Assembly: GCA_945881865.1 (NCBI GenBank)
Contig: CAMCVK010000008.1
Coordinates: 94,601-158,600, forward strand
Direction of reading: 5' to 3'
DNA: 64,000 nt
DNA from: Fimbriimonas ginsengisoli Gsoil 348
GTDB lineage: Bacteria > Armatimonadota > Fimbriimonadia > Fimbriimonadales > Fimbriimonadaceae
Position 1 is the first letter of the stretch. Every line of letters begins with the position of its first letter. Below the pieces are notes generated by a model. It was given only the letters and a program-made list of their open reading frames with translations, made no database searches and had not been told where the DNA came from. Positions 24,525 through 33,492 of this stretch are shown piece by piece. The position numbers and the translations under genes were made by a program.

Positions 24525-24887
24525 ATTGGAGTCGGTGGCCTCTTTGCCCTCATTGCGGTCGGGCTTGGAGCGTTTGGAACGCACTCCCTACGCGCGTCCG
24601 TTACTCCAGACCGACTCGTCACATGGCAAACCGGCGTTCAGTACCAGCTGGTTCACGCCTTGGCCATCCTGCTTGTCTTCTGCATGTCGGCCACGCTTGG
24701 CCAGAAGGCGGCCAACGTCGCCATGGCCCTATTCGCGGTCGGAATTCTCATTTTCTCGGGGAGTCTCTACGCGCTCGTGTTGCTGAACCTGCCGATCCTG
24801 GGAGCGATCACCCCGCTGGGCGGACTCTGTTTCCTGGTTGGTTGGGGCAGCATCGTAGTTCACGCGTTCCGCGCAAAGCCATCGTAA
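24525..24887 (+). CDS. DUF423 family membrane protein with no normal start codon
   Basis: The frame from 24525 reads IGVGGLFALIAVGLGAFGTH, then LVTWQTGVQYQLVHALAILL, FSGSLYALVLLNLPILGAIT and PLGGLCFLVGWGS, which matches DUF423 (four helices, about 120 residues) along its whole length. No in-frame ATG, GTG or TTG precedes this conserved start; the first is TTG at 24660, inside helix 2. An ATG at 24521 is one base out of frame. Either translation starts at ATT (24525), or there is a one-base insertion or sequencing error, or the gene is decaying. Function of the family is unknown. Confidence 0.6.
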   Translation: MGVGGLFALIAVGLGAFGTHSLRASVTPDRLVTWQTGVQYQLVHALAILLVFCMSATLGQKAANVAMALFAVGILIFSGSLYALVLLNLPILGAITPLGGLCFLVGWGSIVVHAFRAKPS

Positions 24888-24896
24888 ACTAGCGCC

Positions 24897-26639
24897 ATGC
24901 CCGTTTGGCCGTTCCTCGCCGTCGCTTTCCAAGACTGGACCATCACCGCCGAGCGAACGAAATTCGCCGAGACTGGTCGGTACGAGGAAGCGGTGGGATT
25001 CTGCAAGCGACTCGCCCGCTTCAGCCCGGCCGCAAAGGTGATCACCTACGACAAGTCTCCCGAAGGGCGACCGATGGTGGCGCTGTTGATATCCAGCGAC
25101 CGCTCATTCTCCGAGAAGGCTTTCGCGACGTCCAAGAAGCCGCTCATTTTTGTCCAGAATGGCATTCACAGCGGCGAGATCGAAGGCAAAGATGCCTCGC
25201 TGATGCTCGCCCGCGACATGCTGGTTCATCGAAAGCATCCGGAGCTCCTTGCCGGAGCGAACTGGGTGATCGTGCCGGTCTTCAGCTTGGATGCCCACGA
25301 GCGGTTCGGGCCCTTCAACCGAATCAACCAGAACGGGCCCACAGAGATGGGCTGGCGAGCCACCGCGCAAAACTTGAACCTGAACCGCGACTGGATGAAG
25401 GCGGACGCACCCGAGATGCGCGCCGAAATCAGCCTCGTGCAGCGCTACAAGCCCGACATCTTCTTTGATAACCACACCACCGACGGAGCCGACTTTCAGT
25501 ACGTCCTCACGCTGGGAATCCCCTGGGGAAGCTCAATTCCGTCGGAAACCGCCGCGTGGTCGAAGAAGCTCTACAACATGCTGGAGCGACGCTGCTCCAG
25601 CGAGGGCTTCCCGACCGCACCCTACTTCAGTCTCAATAATCGAACCGATCCATCGAAAGGAATCACCGTCAGCGACTACAGCCCCCGGTTTTCGCATGGC
25701 TACGTGTCGGCCCTGAATCGCCCCGCGATCCTGGTGGAAACGCACGTTCTTAAGCCGTATGAGCCTCGCGTGAGGGCGACGTACTCGGTGATGGTGGAAA
25801 CCGCGCTTGAGTGCGTCCGGCAGGCCAAAGACCTGAAGGCGATGAACGCCCGCGCCGATGCGGCGGCGGCCAGCGTCAAGGAAGGCGACTCGGTTGTTCT
25901 GACAAGCGAGCTGACGAACGAAACCGAGCCGTTCACGTTCTTGGCCTATCCCTACGCTCCTCGGCCCAGCAGCATCACCGGGCGGCCTGTCGCCGCGTGG
26001 GATCGAACCAAGCCGCAAACGGTTGCTACGACCGTGCGGTGGAAGTTTAAGCCCGGTCTGAGCGTGGCCGCTCCGGCGGCCTACGCCGTCCCGCCGGCGT
26101 GGCATGGCGTCATCGACCGGCTCAAGCTTCACGGAGTTAAGTCCTTCACCCTGAACAAGCCAATGACGGACCTGTTCTGGACGGAACGCTTCGAGGACGT
26201 CAAATTCGCTCCGAGCCCGTTCGAGTCGCGGCAGCAGCCTTCCTTCAAATCGGTTGCCATAAACGGAACGCGGACGCTGCCTGCTGGCACGGTAATCGTG
26301 CCGGTGGCCCAACCGCACTCGCGCCTGCTGATTCACCTGATGGAGCCGAACGCGCCGGACTCTTTTGTTCAGTGGGGCTTCTTCAACACGATTTTCGAAT
26401 CAAAGGAATACGCGGAAGATTACGCGATGGAACCCTACGCCAACAAAATGTTGGCCGGTAACCAAGCCCTTGCTAAGGAGTTTGCCGAAGCCCTGAAAGA
26501 CGAAAAGTTCGCTGCCAGTGCATCCGCACGGCTCGACTTCTTCTACCGCCGATCGCCCTACTTCGACGATCGGCTCAACAAATACCCAGTTGTACGGCTC
26601 AGCACCGCACAACTTTTGAAAGCACGCGGGCGAAACTAG
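24897..26639 (+). CDS. M14-family zinc carboxypeptidase
   Basis: A 580-residue protein. The metallocarboxypeptidase zinc ligands are HxxE in NGIHSGEIEGKDA (His91, Glu94) and His193 in FFDNHTTDG. NLNLNRDW supplies substrate-binding Asn/Arg, and AILVETHVLKPY near 280 has the likely catalytic glutamate. The N-terminus is mildly hydrophobic (MPVWPFLAVAFQ), so export is possible but unclear. A C-terminal half of about 250 residues follows the peptidase domain. It trims C-terminal residues from peptides; specificity unknown. Confidence 0.88.
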   Translation: MPVWPFLAVAFQDWTITAERTKFAETGRYEEAVGFCKRLARFSPAAKVITYDKSPEGRPMVALLISSDRSFSEKAFATSKKPLIFVQNGIHSGEIEGKDASLMLARDMLVHRKHPELLAGANWVIVPVFSLDAHERFGPFNRINQNGPTEMGWRATAQNLNLNRDWMKADAPEMRAEISLVQRYKPDIFFDNHTTDGADFQYVLTLGIPWGSSIPSETAAWSKKLYNMLERRCSSEGFPTAPYFSLNNRTDPSKGITVSDYSPRFSHGYVSALNRPAILVETHVLKPYEPRVRATYSVMVETALECVRQAKDLKAMNARADAAAASVKEGDSVVLTSELTNETEPFTFLAYPYAPRPSSITGRPVAAWDRTKPQTVATTVRWKFKPGLSVAAPAAYAVPPAWHGVIDRLKLHGVKSFTLNKPMTDLFWTERFEDVKFAPSPFESRQQPSFKSVAINGTRTLPAGTVIVPVAQPHSRLLIHLMEPNAPDSFVQWGFFNTIFESKEYAEDYAMEPYANKMLAGNQALAKEFAEALKDEKFAASASARLDFFYRRSPYFDDRLNKYPVVRLSTAQLLKARGRN

Positions 26640-27778
26640 AAGAAGTCTGCGCAGATGACCGGGCGAGCCGGGAAAAGCGGAAGGATCGCTGCCGCCGAGC
26701 CATCTACGCCGCCATTACGTAGGAGGTCGGCGAGACTGGGCTCACCGAGGAAGACCTGGGTGAACTGCTGGATCGTAAGATCGAACTCCGGCAGGCCGCC
26801 CTCACGTACTTCAAGATTTCCTTCAGACCAGCTGACGCGCCAGATCCGGTCGTTTTCCGGCACCTGGGCATCACGAACTGAGAACGAGACGTCCCCGGTT
26901 CCGACCGGCTCGAGTCCTTCCAAGCACGTTTGAACGTTTACCACGCGGAACATAATCGGCCGTTCGACGGCGATCTGGATTCCCTGGTCCATCGATGAGG
27001 CGTAGAACGGCGAGTCCGACGGCTCGAACCAGCTGAGCGCGGTCTTATTGATCGCCAACTGGCGCAGGAAATCGATCACCGAGTCGTAGCCACGCTTCGT
27101 GCTCCAAATGATTTCAGAGATATGGTCCGTCGACCAAAACGCGACGTTGTGGCTCACGACGACGTACGCCTCCACCGGGTCTCCGGCGGCATACACCGTC
27201 AGCTCGCGGTTCTCGGCCAGAACCCGCATCCACCCTTCCTCGGAGCGCAACACCATACCGGAGCGCGTACGAGCAAAGCCCTCGTAGGCCTGACCCAGCG
27301 ACGGGAAGTCGGCGGGAGCAAGCCGGTGGATCGTCAGTGGCCGCTCAACCCGGGGGAATCGATCCGTCGGACAGGTGACCTTAAGCCGCTTTCCGCACAC
27401 TTCATATCCGGCCCGACGGTAGAACGGCTCGCGAAAGGCGTACAGGCTGGAAAGTGCGTAACCCGCGGCACGAAGCTCGCCGGGCAGCCAAGCCAGCATT
27501 TCGGACCCTACGCCTCCACGCCGCCGATGCGGAGCGACCGCAACCCCGGCAACTCCGCCGCACAGGAGGGTTCTCGCTCCGACGGCCGTCGGCATCTCAA
27601 ATACCGACATGCAGCCGATGACCTTGCCTTCGGCTTCGGCGGCGTACATGTGGCGCCCACTGCTCACGCGTCGCTCCTCCGGAACGGGGTTGCCGTTGTT
27701 GTAGGTTAGGGCGCGTACGTCCCAGAAGCCTTCGACATCGGACACCTCAGAGAACGGCTTCATGGAAACGATTGACAT
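26636..27778 (-). CDS. Eis-like GNAT N-acetyltransferase
   Basis: A 380-residue protein built like Eis enzymes: an N-terminal GNAT domain with the acetyl-CoA loop VAVAPHRRRGGVGSEML (about 77-93), a second GNAT-like domain, and a C-terminal SCP2-like domain (FDLTIQQFTQVFLGEPSLADLL) near the end. Mycobacterial Eis acetylates aminoglycosides and proteins; other homologues have unknown substrates. It overlaps the M14 gene end by 4 bp tail to tail. Confidence 0.85.
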   Translation of the reverse strand: MSIVSMKPFSEVSDVEGFWDVRALTYNNGNPVPEERRVSSGRHMYAAEAEGKVIGCMSVFEMPTAVGARTLLCGGVAGVAVAPHRRRGGVGSEMLAWLPGELRAAGYALSSLYAFREPFYRRAGYEVCGKRLKVTCPTDRFPRVERPLTIHRLAPADFPSLGQAYEGFARTRSGMVLRSEEGWMRVLAENRELTVYAAGDPVEAYVVVSHNVAFWSTDHISEIIWSTKRGYDSVIDFLRQLAINKTALSWFEPSDSPFYASSMDQGIQIAVERPIMFRVVNVQTCLEGLEPVGTGDVSFSVRDAQVPENDRIWRVSWSEGNLEVREGGLPEFDLTIQQFTQVFLGEPSLADLLRNGGVDGSAAAILPLFPARPVICADFF

Positions 27779-27828
27779 GCCCCGAGGCTACCGCGACGGC
27801 GGCGCGTCAATCTAGGGAAAATGAGGGG

Positions 27829-28869
27829 ATGGACTTATCCCTCCTACAACGTTTAACCGAAGCCCACGGAACCTCGGGCCAAGAACAGGCACTTCGAGAG
27901 ATCGTGCGGGAGGAGCTGGGGGCCTACGGAGAGCTTTCGACGGACGCCCTTGGCAACGTCATCTGCAAAAAGAGCGGCGCTGGCGACGTGCGGGTCTTGA
28001 TTGCTGCCCATATCGATGAAATCGGCTTCATCGTCCGGCACATCGATTCGAACGGATTTTTGAAATTTGCCCCGCTTGGTGGCTGGGACCCGCGGCAGAT
28101 GAACAGCCAGCGTGTTCAGGTTCGAACCCGCGAAGGTCTCGTACCCGGGCTGCTCATGCACGGCACAAAACCGGCGCATCTTCTATCGGACTCAGAGAAA
28201 GCAGCCGGCCAGAAGTTGGAAGACTTTTTCGTGGACCTCGGCTTGTCCGCCGACGAAGTGAAAGCAAAGGTCCGCATCGGCGACACCATCACAATGGAGG
28301 GCCGATTCCTCTCTACCGGCAACCACCTGACCTGCAAGGCAATGGACGACCGGGTCGGCGTTTTCGTGATGATCGAAGCGCTTAAGAAGGTCGGCGGACA
28401 CTCGGCCGACATTTATGCGGTGGCGACCACCCAGGAAGAGATTGGCCTGCGCGGAGCAAGCGCCGTTGGTAGCTCGGTGCTTCCGCACGTCGTCATTGCC
28501 TTGGACGTCACTTTGGCGAACGATATTCCGGGAGTGCCGGATTCTGAGTCCATCACCAAACTTGGCGCGGGAGCGGCCATCAAGATCATGGACAGCTCTC
28601 TCATTTGCCACCCGAAGGTCGTCGAGCATTTCCGCGCGATTGCGGAGAAGCACGAGATTCCGCACCAGATGGAGATTTTGACTCGCGGCGGAACCGACGC
28701 CGGCGGCATCCAGCGACTGAATGGCGGGGTTCCGGCGTTCACCCTTTCCATTCCCTGTCGGTACGTTCACACCGTGAACGAAACGGTGGACGCCCGCGAC
28801 GTGCAGGCTTGCATCGACCTGCTGGCGAAATTCCTGGAAGAAGTCGGCGAAGCCGACTACTCGCTCTGA
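27829..28869 (+). CDS. M42-family aminopeptidase (TET/FrvX-type)
   Basis: A 346-residue cytoplasmic zinc peptidase from MDLSLLQRLTEAHGTSGQE. Metal ligands and catalytic residues lie in AAHIDEIGFIV, CKAMDDRVGVFV, TTQEEIGLRGA and IALDVTLANDIPG, with a final His in CRYVHTVNE. Such enzymes form dodecameric tetrahedra that degrade peptides after the proteasome or Lon. The start at 27829 is preferred over an upstream one because it matches the family N-terminus. Confidence 0.94.
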   Translation: MDLSLLQRLTEAHGTSGQEQALREIVREELGAYGELSTDALGNVICKKSGAGDVRVLIAAHIDEIGFIVRHIDSNGFLKFAPLGGWDPRQMNSQRVQVRTREGLVPGLLMHGTKPAHLLSDSEKAAGQKLEDFFVDLGLSADEVKAKVRIGDTITMEGRFLSTGNHLTCKAMDDRVGVFVMIEALKKVGGHSADIYAVATTQEEIGLRGASAVGSSVLPHVVIALDVTLANDIPGVPDSESITKLGAGAAIKIMDSSLICHPKVVEHFRAIAEKHEIPHQMEILTRGGTDAGGIQRLNGGVPAFTLSIPCRYVHTVNETVDARDVQACIDLLAKFLEEVGEADYSL

Positions 28870-29765
28870 GCTAGCCGCTGGTAAGCCGCCGAGAAGTGTG
28901 TCTGCGCTCCTGCACCGGTCACGTGCAAGAGCGCAGACTCCGTTGCAGAAATGAGGCCAAGACTCTCGCCGAGGTTGGCACGCAGGTGCGCCGTCAGAAT
29001 CTCGGTGATCTTTTCCGCGCCAAACAAACCTGCGATGTGCCGGACAACCGCGCCCGCTTGCTGGTAGCCGACGTAGACCGAATCGAATTCCTCGTCATCA
29101 ATTTCATTAAACGCGCCTCCGCCTTCAAGAAGCTGCTCCAGCGACTCTACGGAGTGCCATCCCATCGTTTTGTCCCGAAACATCTGCAGGACCTCTTCAT
29201 TCGGTTCCCCTTCCAGCCAAACGCTGATTCCTTCCTCCAGCCAGCGGTCCGCGCGGCCATCGGCAATTTCCGTTGAGATCACGTGGGCATATTCGTGCGC
29301 AACCGCTGACGCAAATTCTTCCGGATCCTCGCAGACGTACATCGGCAGGCAAATCTTGTAGTACGGGTCTTTCTCGGCCATGTACCCTTCCGGGTGGGTG
29401 GCAAAGTCCGTGTAGGACGCCTCCAGCAGGATCGTGAACCTAGTCGCGGCCTTGTGGTGCCAGTTCAGCGTGCGAGCCGTTGCGTCGCAGACCTGAAGCA
29501 AAAGCCGCACTCGCTCTTCCCGCAAACTCCCGAACTCATCTTCCACGAATTCTAGAGAGGCCCAGTCGGCGATGGGCAAAACAACGACCGCTTTTCGGGT
29601 TTGGGCCTCGGCCTCGATCGTCCGCCACCAGGCGATGTACTCGCCCCACGCACCGACCGAAAGCTGACGCGCCAGGGCCGATGCTTCCAAGACTTTGTCC
29701 TGATCGTAGAGCGCAATTGCCCGGTCCCAGGCGATCGACTCGTCCGGAAAGACCTCGCCCGTCAT
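28857..29765 (-). CDS. HExxH metalloprotease-like protein (gluzincin, peptidase MA type)
   Basis: A 302-residue protein. VAHEYAHVIS holds HExxH (His157, Glu158, His161) and WLEEGISVWLEG about 15 residues later offers the third zinc ligand, as in gluzincins. The first 60 residues are helical and TPR-like. No signal peptide is seen. It is the last gene of the leftward dapA run, overlapping dapA by ATGA and the M42 gene by 13 bp at its end. Substrate unknown. Confidence 0.75.
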   Translation of the reverse strand: MTGEVFPDESIAWDRAIALYDQDKVLEASALARQLSVGAWGEYIAWWRTIEAEAQTRKAVVVLPIADWASLEFVEDEFGSLREERVRLLLQVCDATARTLNWHHKAATRFTILLEASYTDFATHPEGYMAEKDPYYKICLPMYVCEDPEEFASAVAHEYAHVISTEIADGRADRWLEEGISVWLEGEPNEEVLQMFRDKTMGWHSVESLEQLLEGGGAFNEIDDEEFDSVYVGYQQAGAVVRHIAGLFGAEKITEILTAHLRANLGESLGLISATESALLHVTGAGAQTHFSAAYQRLAQSE

Positions 29766-30667
29766 CCTTGCGTGAGCGATTTGAAGTCGGCGAAGATTTT
29801 CTCAACCTCGGTTGCATGTCCGGGCGTCATCTGGACCAGCGGGAGTCGAACCTCGGCACAGTCGAAGCCGAGCTTCGAGAGGAGCCACTTCACCGGCACC
29901 GGATTTGGTGCAGAGAAAACGGCCCCGTAGACCGGCAGCAAGGCGAGGTGTAGCTTTCGGGCGGCCTCAACATTCGATAGGAAATGATCCAGAAGTGCCT
30001 TGATCTCTGCGCCAACGACGTGCCCGGCAACGCTGACGACTCCATGTCCGCCAACGGCAAGAATCGGCAACGTGAGGGCATCGTCTCCGCTGTAAATCCG
30101 GAACGCATCTGGCTTGCGCCGGGCGACTTCCTGAATCTGCGCCATGTTTCCGCTGGCCTCCTTGACGCCGACAATATTCGGAATCTGCCAGAGTCGGGCG
30201 AGGGTCTCTGTGTCCAAGTTGATCGCCGAGCGCGGCTGAATGTTGTACAGCAAAACCGGTAGCCCGGTGGCACCCGCGACCGTCGAGAAGTGAGCGTAAA
30301 GCCCCTCTTGGCCCGGGCGGCTGTAGTACGGATTGACGAGCATGATGCCATCCGCGCCGAGCCGCTCGCCCGCTTTCGCCAGATGGACGCTCTCAGCAGT
30401 GTTGTAGGTCCCGGCGCCGAAGACGACGGCCGCCCGGTCTCCAACCGCTTCAATCGTGATTTCCAGCAGCCGAAGCTTTTCCTCAACCGAGAGAGTAGGC
30501 GACTCGCCGGTCGTCCCGGCGACCACGATGCCGTCGTTCTTCTGAACGTCGACCAGATAGGTGGCGATTCGGGCGGCTTCGGCCTCGTTTAGGTTGCCGC
30601 TGGCATCAAAGGGCGTCACCATCGCCGTCAACAGTCGTCCCCAATCCTTCGGTGTGCGGGTGCTCAT
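29762..30667 (-). CDS. dapA: 4-hydroxy-tetrahydrodipicolinate synthase
   Basis: A 301-residue aldolase-class enzyme, the expected length. It has GTTGESPTLSVEEKL (pyruvate-binding TT), VNPYYSRPGQEGLY, the Tyr of VLLYNIQPRSA and the Schiff-base lysine in IVGVKEASGN, then YSGDDALTLP. It condenses pyruvate with aspartate semialdehyde for lysine and diaminopimelate. It lies between cmk (ATGA overlap) and the protease gene. Confidence 0.95.
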   Translation of the reverse strand: MSTRTPKDWGRLLTAMVTPFDASGNLNEAEAARIATYLVDVQKNDGIVVAGTTGESPTLSVEEKLRLLEITIEAVGDRAAVVFGAGTYNTAESVHLAKAGERLGADGIMLVNPYYSRPGQEGLYAHFSTVAGATGLPVLLYNIQPRSAINLDTETLARLWQIPNIVGVKEASGNMAQIQEVARRKPDAFRIYSGDDALTLPILAVGGHGVVSVAGHVVGAEIKALLDHFLSNVEAARKLHLALLPVYGAVFSAPNPVPVKWLLSKLGFDCAEVRLPLVQMTPGHATEVEKIFADFKSLTQG

Positions 30668-31347
30668 ACGTCCGTTCTACCATGGCCACCCGCGCGCTGG
30701 TGAAGTAGCTCGACAATCTCGTTAATGACCGCGTCGATGGATTTCCCACCGGTTTCGATGATCTCTGCATCGGGCGCGACCGTCAGCGGGCTATCCTGCC
30801 GATTGATGTCTCGGTGGTCGCGTTGCTCGATTTGGCTTCGCACATCGCGAAAGTCTTCTTCGAGTCCTTTTGCGGAGAACTCGCGGGAACGCCGTCGCGC
30901 CCTCTCTTCGAGACTTGCCGTCATGTAGATCTTTAGGTTCGCGTTGGGCGCGATGACCGTGGTGGCGTCGCGCCCTTCCAGCACGACGCCGCCGTCTGCC
31001 ACGATCTCTTGCTGTTGCCGTAGAAGCAGCACGCGAACTTCGCGGATCGCGCTTAGACGGCTGGCCAGTTCACCAATCTCCGGCATCCGAATCGCTTCGC
31101 TCACGTCTTCGACATCCAGGAATACCGGCGGTGGCGTCCCCGTCCCAAAGCTGATCCTCGCCTCGCCGAACGCCGCGACCAGGTCTTCGGCTTCAAGCTG
31201 CTCCAACCGGTGCAGCCGTAGAGCGAACGCGCGGTACATCGCGCCGGTGTCAAGGTAGCGCAGGTTTAGGTAGTTGGCAAGCGCACGAGCGACAGTGCTC
31301 TTCCCTGCTCCCGCCGGGCCGTCTATGGCGATCACTGGCTTTTCCAT
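30664..31347 (-). CDS. cmk: Cytidylate kinase
   Basis: A 227-residue CMP/dCMP kinase. P-loop GPAGAGKST, then YLDTGAMYRAFAL, the insert with FLDVEDVSEAIRMPEI, VVLEGRDATTVIAPNANLKI and a C-terminal RDHRDINRQDSPL are all diagnostic. aroA ends on its first base (TAATG), a widely found aroA-cmk order. Confidence 0.95.
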   Translation of the reverse strand: MEKPVIAIDGPAGAGKSTVARALANYLNLRYLDTGAMYRAFALRLHRLEQLEAEDLVAAFGEARISFGTGTPPPVFLDVEDVSEAIRMPEIGELASRLSAIREVRVLLLRQQQEIVADGGVVLEGRDATTVIAPNANLKIYMTASLEERARRRSREFSAKGLEEDFRDVRSQIEQRDHRDINRQDSPLTVAPDAEIIETGGKSIDAVINEIVELLHQRAGGHGRTDV

Positions 31348-32645
31348 TAGTTTGATCCTCCCTGCAACGTCCTGCGGTGCTTGTCGAAGTCGGGATAGCT
31401 CGTGGCCACCGAGTGCGCATTGAGAATCTTTGTCTCGCCTTCGGCGATCATCGAGGCGACCGCAAACGCCATTGCGAGGCGATGGTCGCCCGCCGCGTCA
31501 ATGGTGTCGCCCGTGAGAGCCCTCGGCCCGGTGATCGCCATTCCGTCGTCAAAAGTTTCCACGCCGACCCCCATCGCCCTCAGGTACATCGCCACGGTGG
31601 CAATTCTATCCGTCTCCTTCACTCGTAGTTCGCGCGCATCGCGAATGATCGTGGTTCCGTCGCACTGCGTTGCCAGAACCGCTAGCACGGGTATCTCATC
31701 GATGAGCCGAGGGACGAGATCGCCAGAGATTTCGAACGGTTTTAAGTTCGGAGTTGCCGAGATGATTAGGTCGGCTACCGGTTCATAGGTCTCAAAACGT
31801 TCGTTTTCCAAACGAACGTTCACACCACACTGTGCGAATACGTCCAGTATTCCGCTTCGAGTTCGATTCACGTTTACACCTTCCAGGCGAACCTCGCTAT
31901 CGGCGACCAGCGTCGCCGCAACCATCCAGAAGGCGGCACTGCTGATGTCGGCCGGAACCGTGAAATCGTAGGCTGCCAGCCGCTCCGTTGGTTGAACCGT
32001 CACAGAATGGCGTCCGTCGAGATGGAATTCCTCCGTGATCTGGGCGCCGATGCCTTTCAGGAATCGCTCTGTATGATCGCGGCTCGCCGCCGGCTCGATG
32101 GCCACGGTCGGACCCTCGGCGTGAAGGCCTGCCAGCAGGATCGCACTCTTCACCTGGGCACTCGCCATAGGCAGGTGATATTCAATCCCTCTCAGATCAC
32201 CGCCACGGACCGTGATTGGAGCAAAGTCACCGTGAATGTCGGCACCCATCAGCCGGAGCGGCTCGGCCACCCTTTTCATCGGTCGCCGAGACAGCGACGC
32301 ATCACCCGTCAACGTCGCGCTCACGGGCATTCCCGCAATGGCGCCCGCCAGCAGCCGCATCGTCGTGCCGCTGTTCCCGCAGTCGATGGCTTCCCCTGGA
32401 GAACGCCACGCTGAGCTTGGAACCAAACGAATACCGGCCGCGTCCTCCTCAACGGTATCCAGCCCCAAAGCACGCACGGCATCCAGGCTGGCCTGAGTGT
32501 CCTCACTCCGCAGCGCGCCGCGAACAAAGCACGGACCATCCGCGAATCCGGCGAATAGAAACGCCCGGTGCGTGAGCGACTTATCGCTCGCCGGGCGAAT
32601 CGAGCCCCTCAGCGGCCCAGAACTTCGAAGAATCCATTCGTTCAT
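31347..32645 (-). CDS. aroA: 3-phosphoshikimate 1-carboxyvinyltransferase (EPSP synthase)
   Basis: A 432-residue enzyme of the shikimate pathway. Recognisable are GSIRPASDKSLTHRAFLFAG (PEP/shikimate Lys-Ser), DCGNSGTTMRLLAG, LTGDASLSRRPMKR, SSAAFWMVAATLV, IDEIPVLAVLA and ELRVKETDRIA. It makes EPSP for chorismate. The order tyrA-aroA-cmk runs leftward, with aroC just across the divergent gap. Confidence 0.96.
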   Translation of the reverse strand: MNEWILRSSGPLRGSIRPASDKSLTHRAFLFAGFADGPCFVRGALRSEDTQASLDAVRALGLDTVEEDAAGIRLVPSSAWRSPGEAIDCGNSGTTMRLLAGAIAGMPVSATLTGDASLSRRPMKRVAEPLRLMGADIHGDFAPITVRGGDLRGIEYHLPMASAQVKSAILLAGLHAEGPTVAIEPAASRDHTERFLKGIGAQITEEFHLDGRHSVTVQPTERLAAYDFTVPADISSAAFWMVAATLVADSEVRLEGVNVNRTRSGILDVFAQCGVNVRLENERFETYEPVADLIISATPNLKPFEISGDLVPRLIDEIPVLAVLATQCDGTTIIRDARELRVKETDRIATVAMYLRAMGVGVETFDDGMAITGPRALTGDTIDAAGDHRLAMAFAVASMIAEGETKILNAHSVATSYPDFDKHRRTLQGGSN

Positions 32646-33481
32646 TGCGGTTCCTTATCCATGGTTGTTTTCACTTTGGCCAGCCGGCCAGATTCAAAGA
32701 ATCCTCTTAAGACGGCGGCATCCGGTACGTCCCGAAGTAGCTCCTCGCGAAACTCGGCCAGCTTGCCCTCGAGCCGCCCAAGCGTTTCGGCCAGGGCCGC
32801 GCGGTTACCGAGTGAGATCTGCGTCCAAAGCTCCGGATCGCTCTCCGCCACCCGTGTCATGTCGCGCCAGCTCGGACCAGCCGTTCGCATCGCGGCGTCT
32901 CCATCCGACATTGCCGCTAGGGCCGAGGCGACCACATGCGGCAGGTGACTCGTGAGCGCAACGTGAGCGTCATGTGCCTCGGCATCCAACCGCGCCGGCT
33001 TTGCTCCCATTTCTTCGATGAGCCCACTGACGACTTTGGTCGCCGAAGTCTTGGTTCGGCGCGTGGGCGTTAGCAGCCAAGTCGCCCCGCGAAACATCCA
33101 GGCTGAGGCAAACGCCGCAGTGCCCTTCTCGTGGCCGGCCATCGGATGCCCGGGAACAAACCATTCCGCCTTCGCATGTTTTGCCCAAGCGGCGACCTCG
33201 GCCTTCACGCTGGTGCAATCCGTAACCACTGTGTCCGGCCCGCGGAGCTGGGCGATCTTAGCGAGCAAAGAAACGCATACGGACGGAGGCACTGCCACGA
33301 AGATCACGTCGGCCTGGCAAACTTCCTCTAACGACTGAACCTGATCGACGCAGAACCGCTTGAGGGCAAGTTCTGCCGCCTCCGGGTAGGCATCGTAGCC
33401 AACCACCTCGCGGCGCGGGTCGCGGAGGGCAAGCCCAATGCTGCCCCCGATGAGACCGAGCCCGACGATTCCGATCTTCAT
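32642..33481 (-). CDS. tyrA: Prephenate dehydrogenase
   Basis: A 279-residue NAD-dependent enzyme from the ATG at 33481, starting KIGIVGLGLIGGSIGLAL (Rossmann GxGxxG). FVPGHPMAGHEKGT carries the prephenate-binding His, and HLPHVVASAL the second. FRGATWLLTP also fits. It makes 4-hydroxyphenylpyruvate for tyrosine. It overlaps aroA by ATGA and follows the AcuC-like gene by 11 bp. A longer frame upstream is not family-like. Confidence 0.93.
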   Translation of the reverse strand: MKIGIVGLGLIGGSIGLALRDPRREVVGYDAYPEAAELALKRFCVDQVQSLEEVCQADVIFVAVPPSVCVSLLAKIAQLRGPDTVVTDCTSVKAEVAAWAKHAKAEWFVPGHPMAGHEKGTAAFASAWMFRGATWLLTPTRRTKTSATKVVSGLIEEMGAKPARLDAEAHDAHVALTSHLPHVVASALAAMSDGDAAMRTAGPSWRDMTRVAESDPELWTQISLGNRAALAETLGRLEGKLAEFREELLRDVPDAAVLRGFFESGRLAKVKTTMDKEPQ

Positions 33482-33492
33482 CGAAACGTAGT

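Noticed and set aside
28110..28150. GGTTCGAACCC, resembling a tRNA T-arm
   Set aside because: It lies within the M42 peptidase coding sequence and no anticodon or acceptor stems can be drawn around it.
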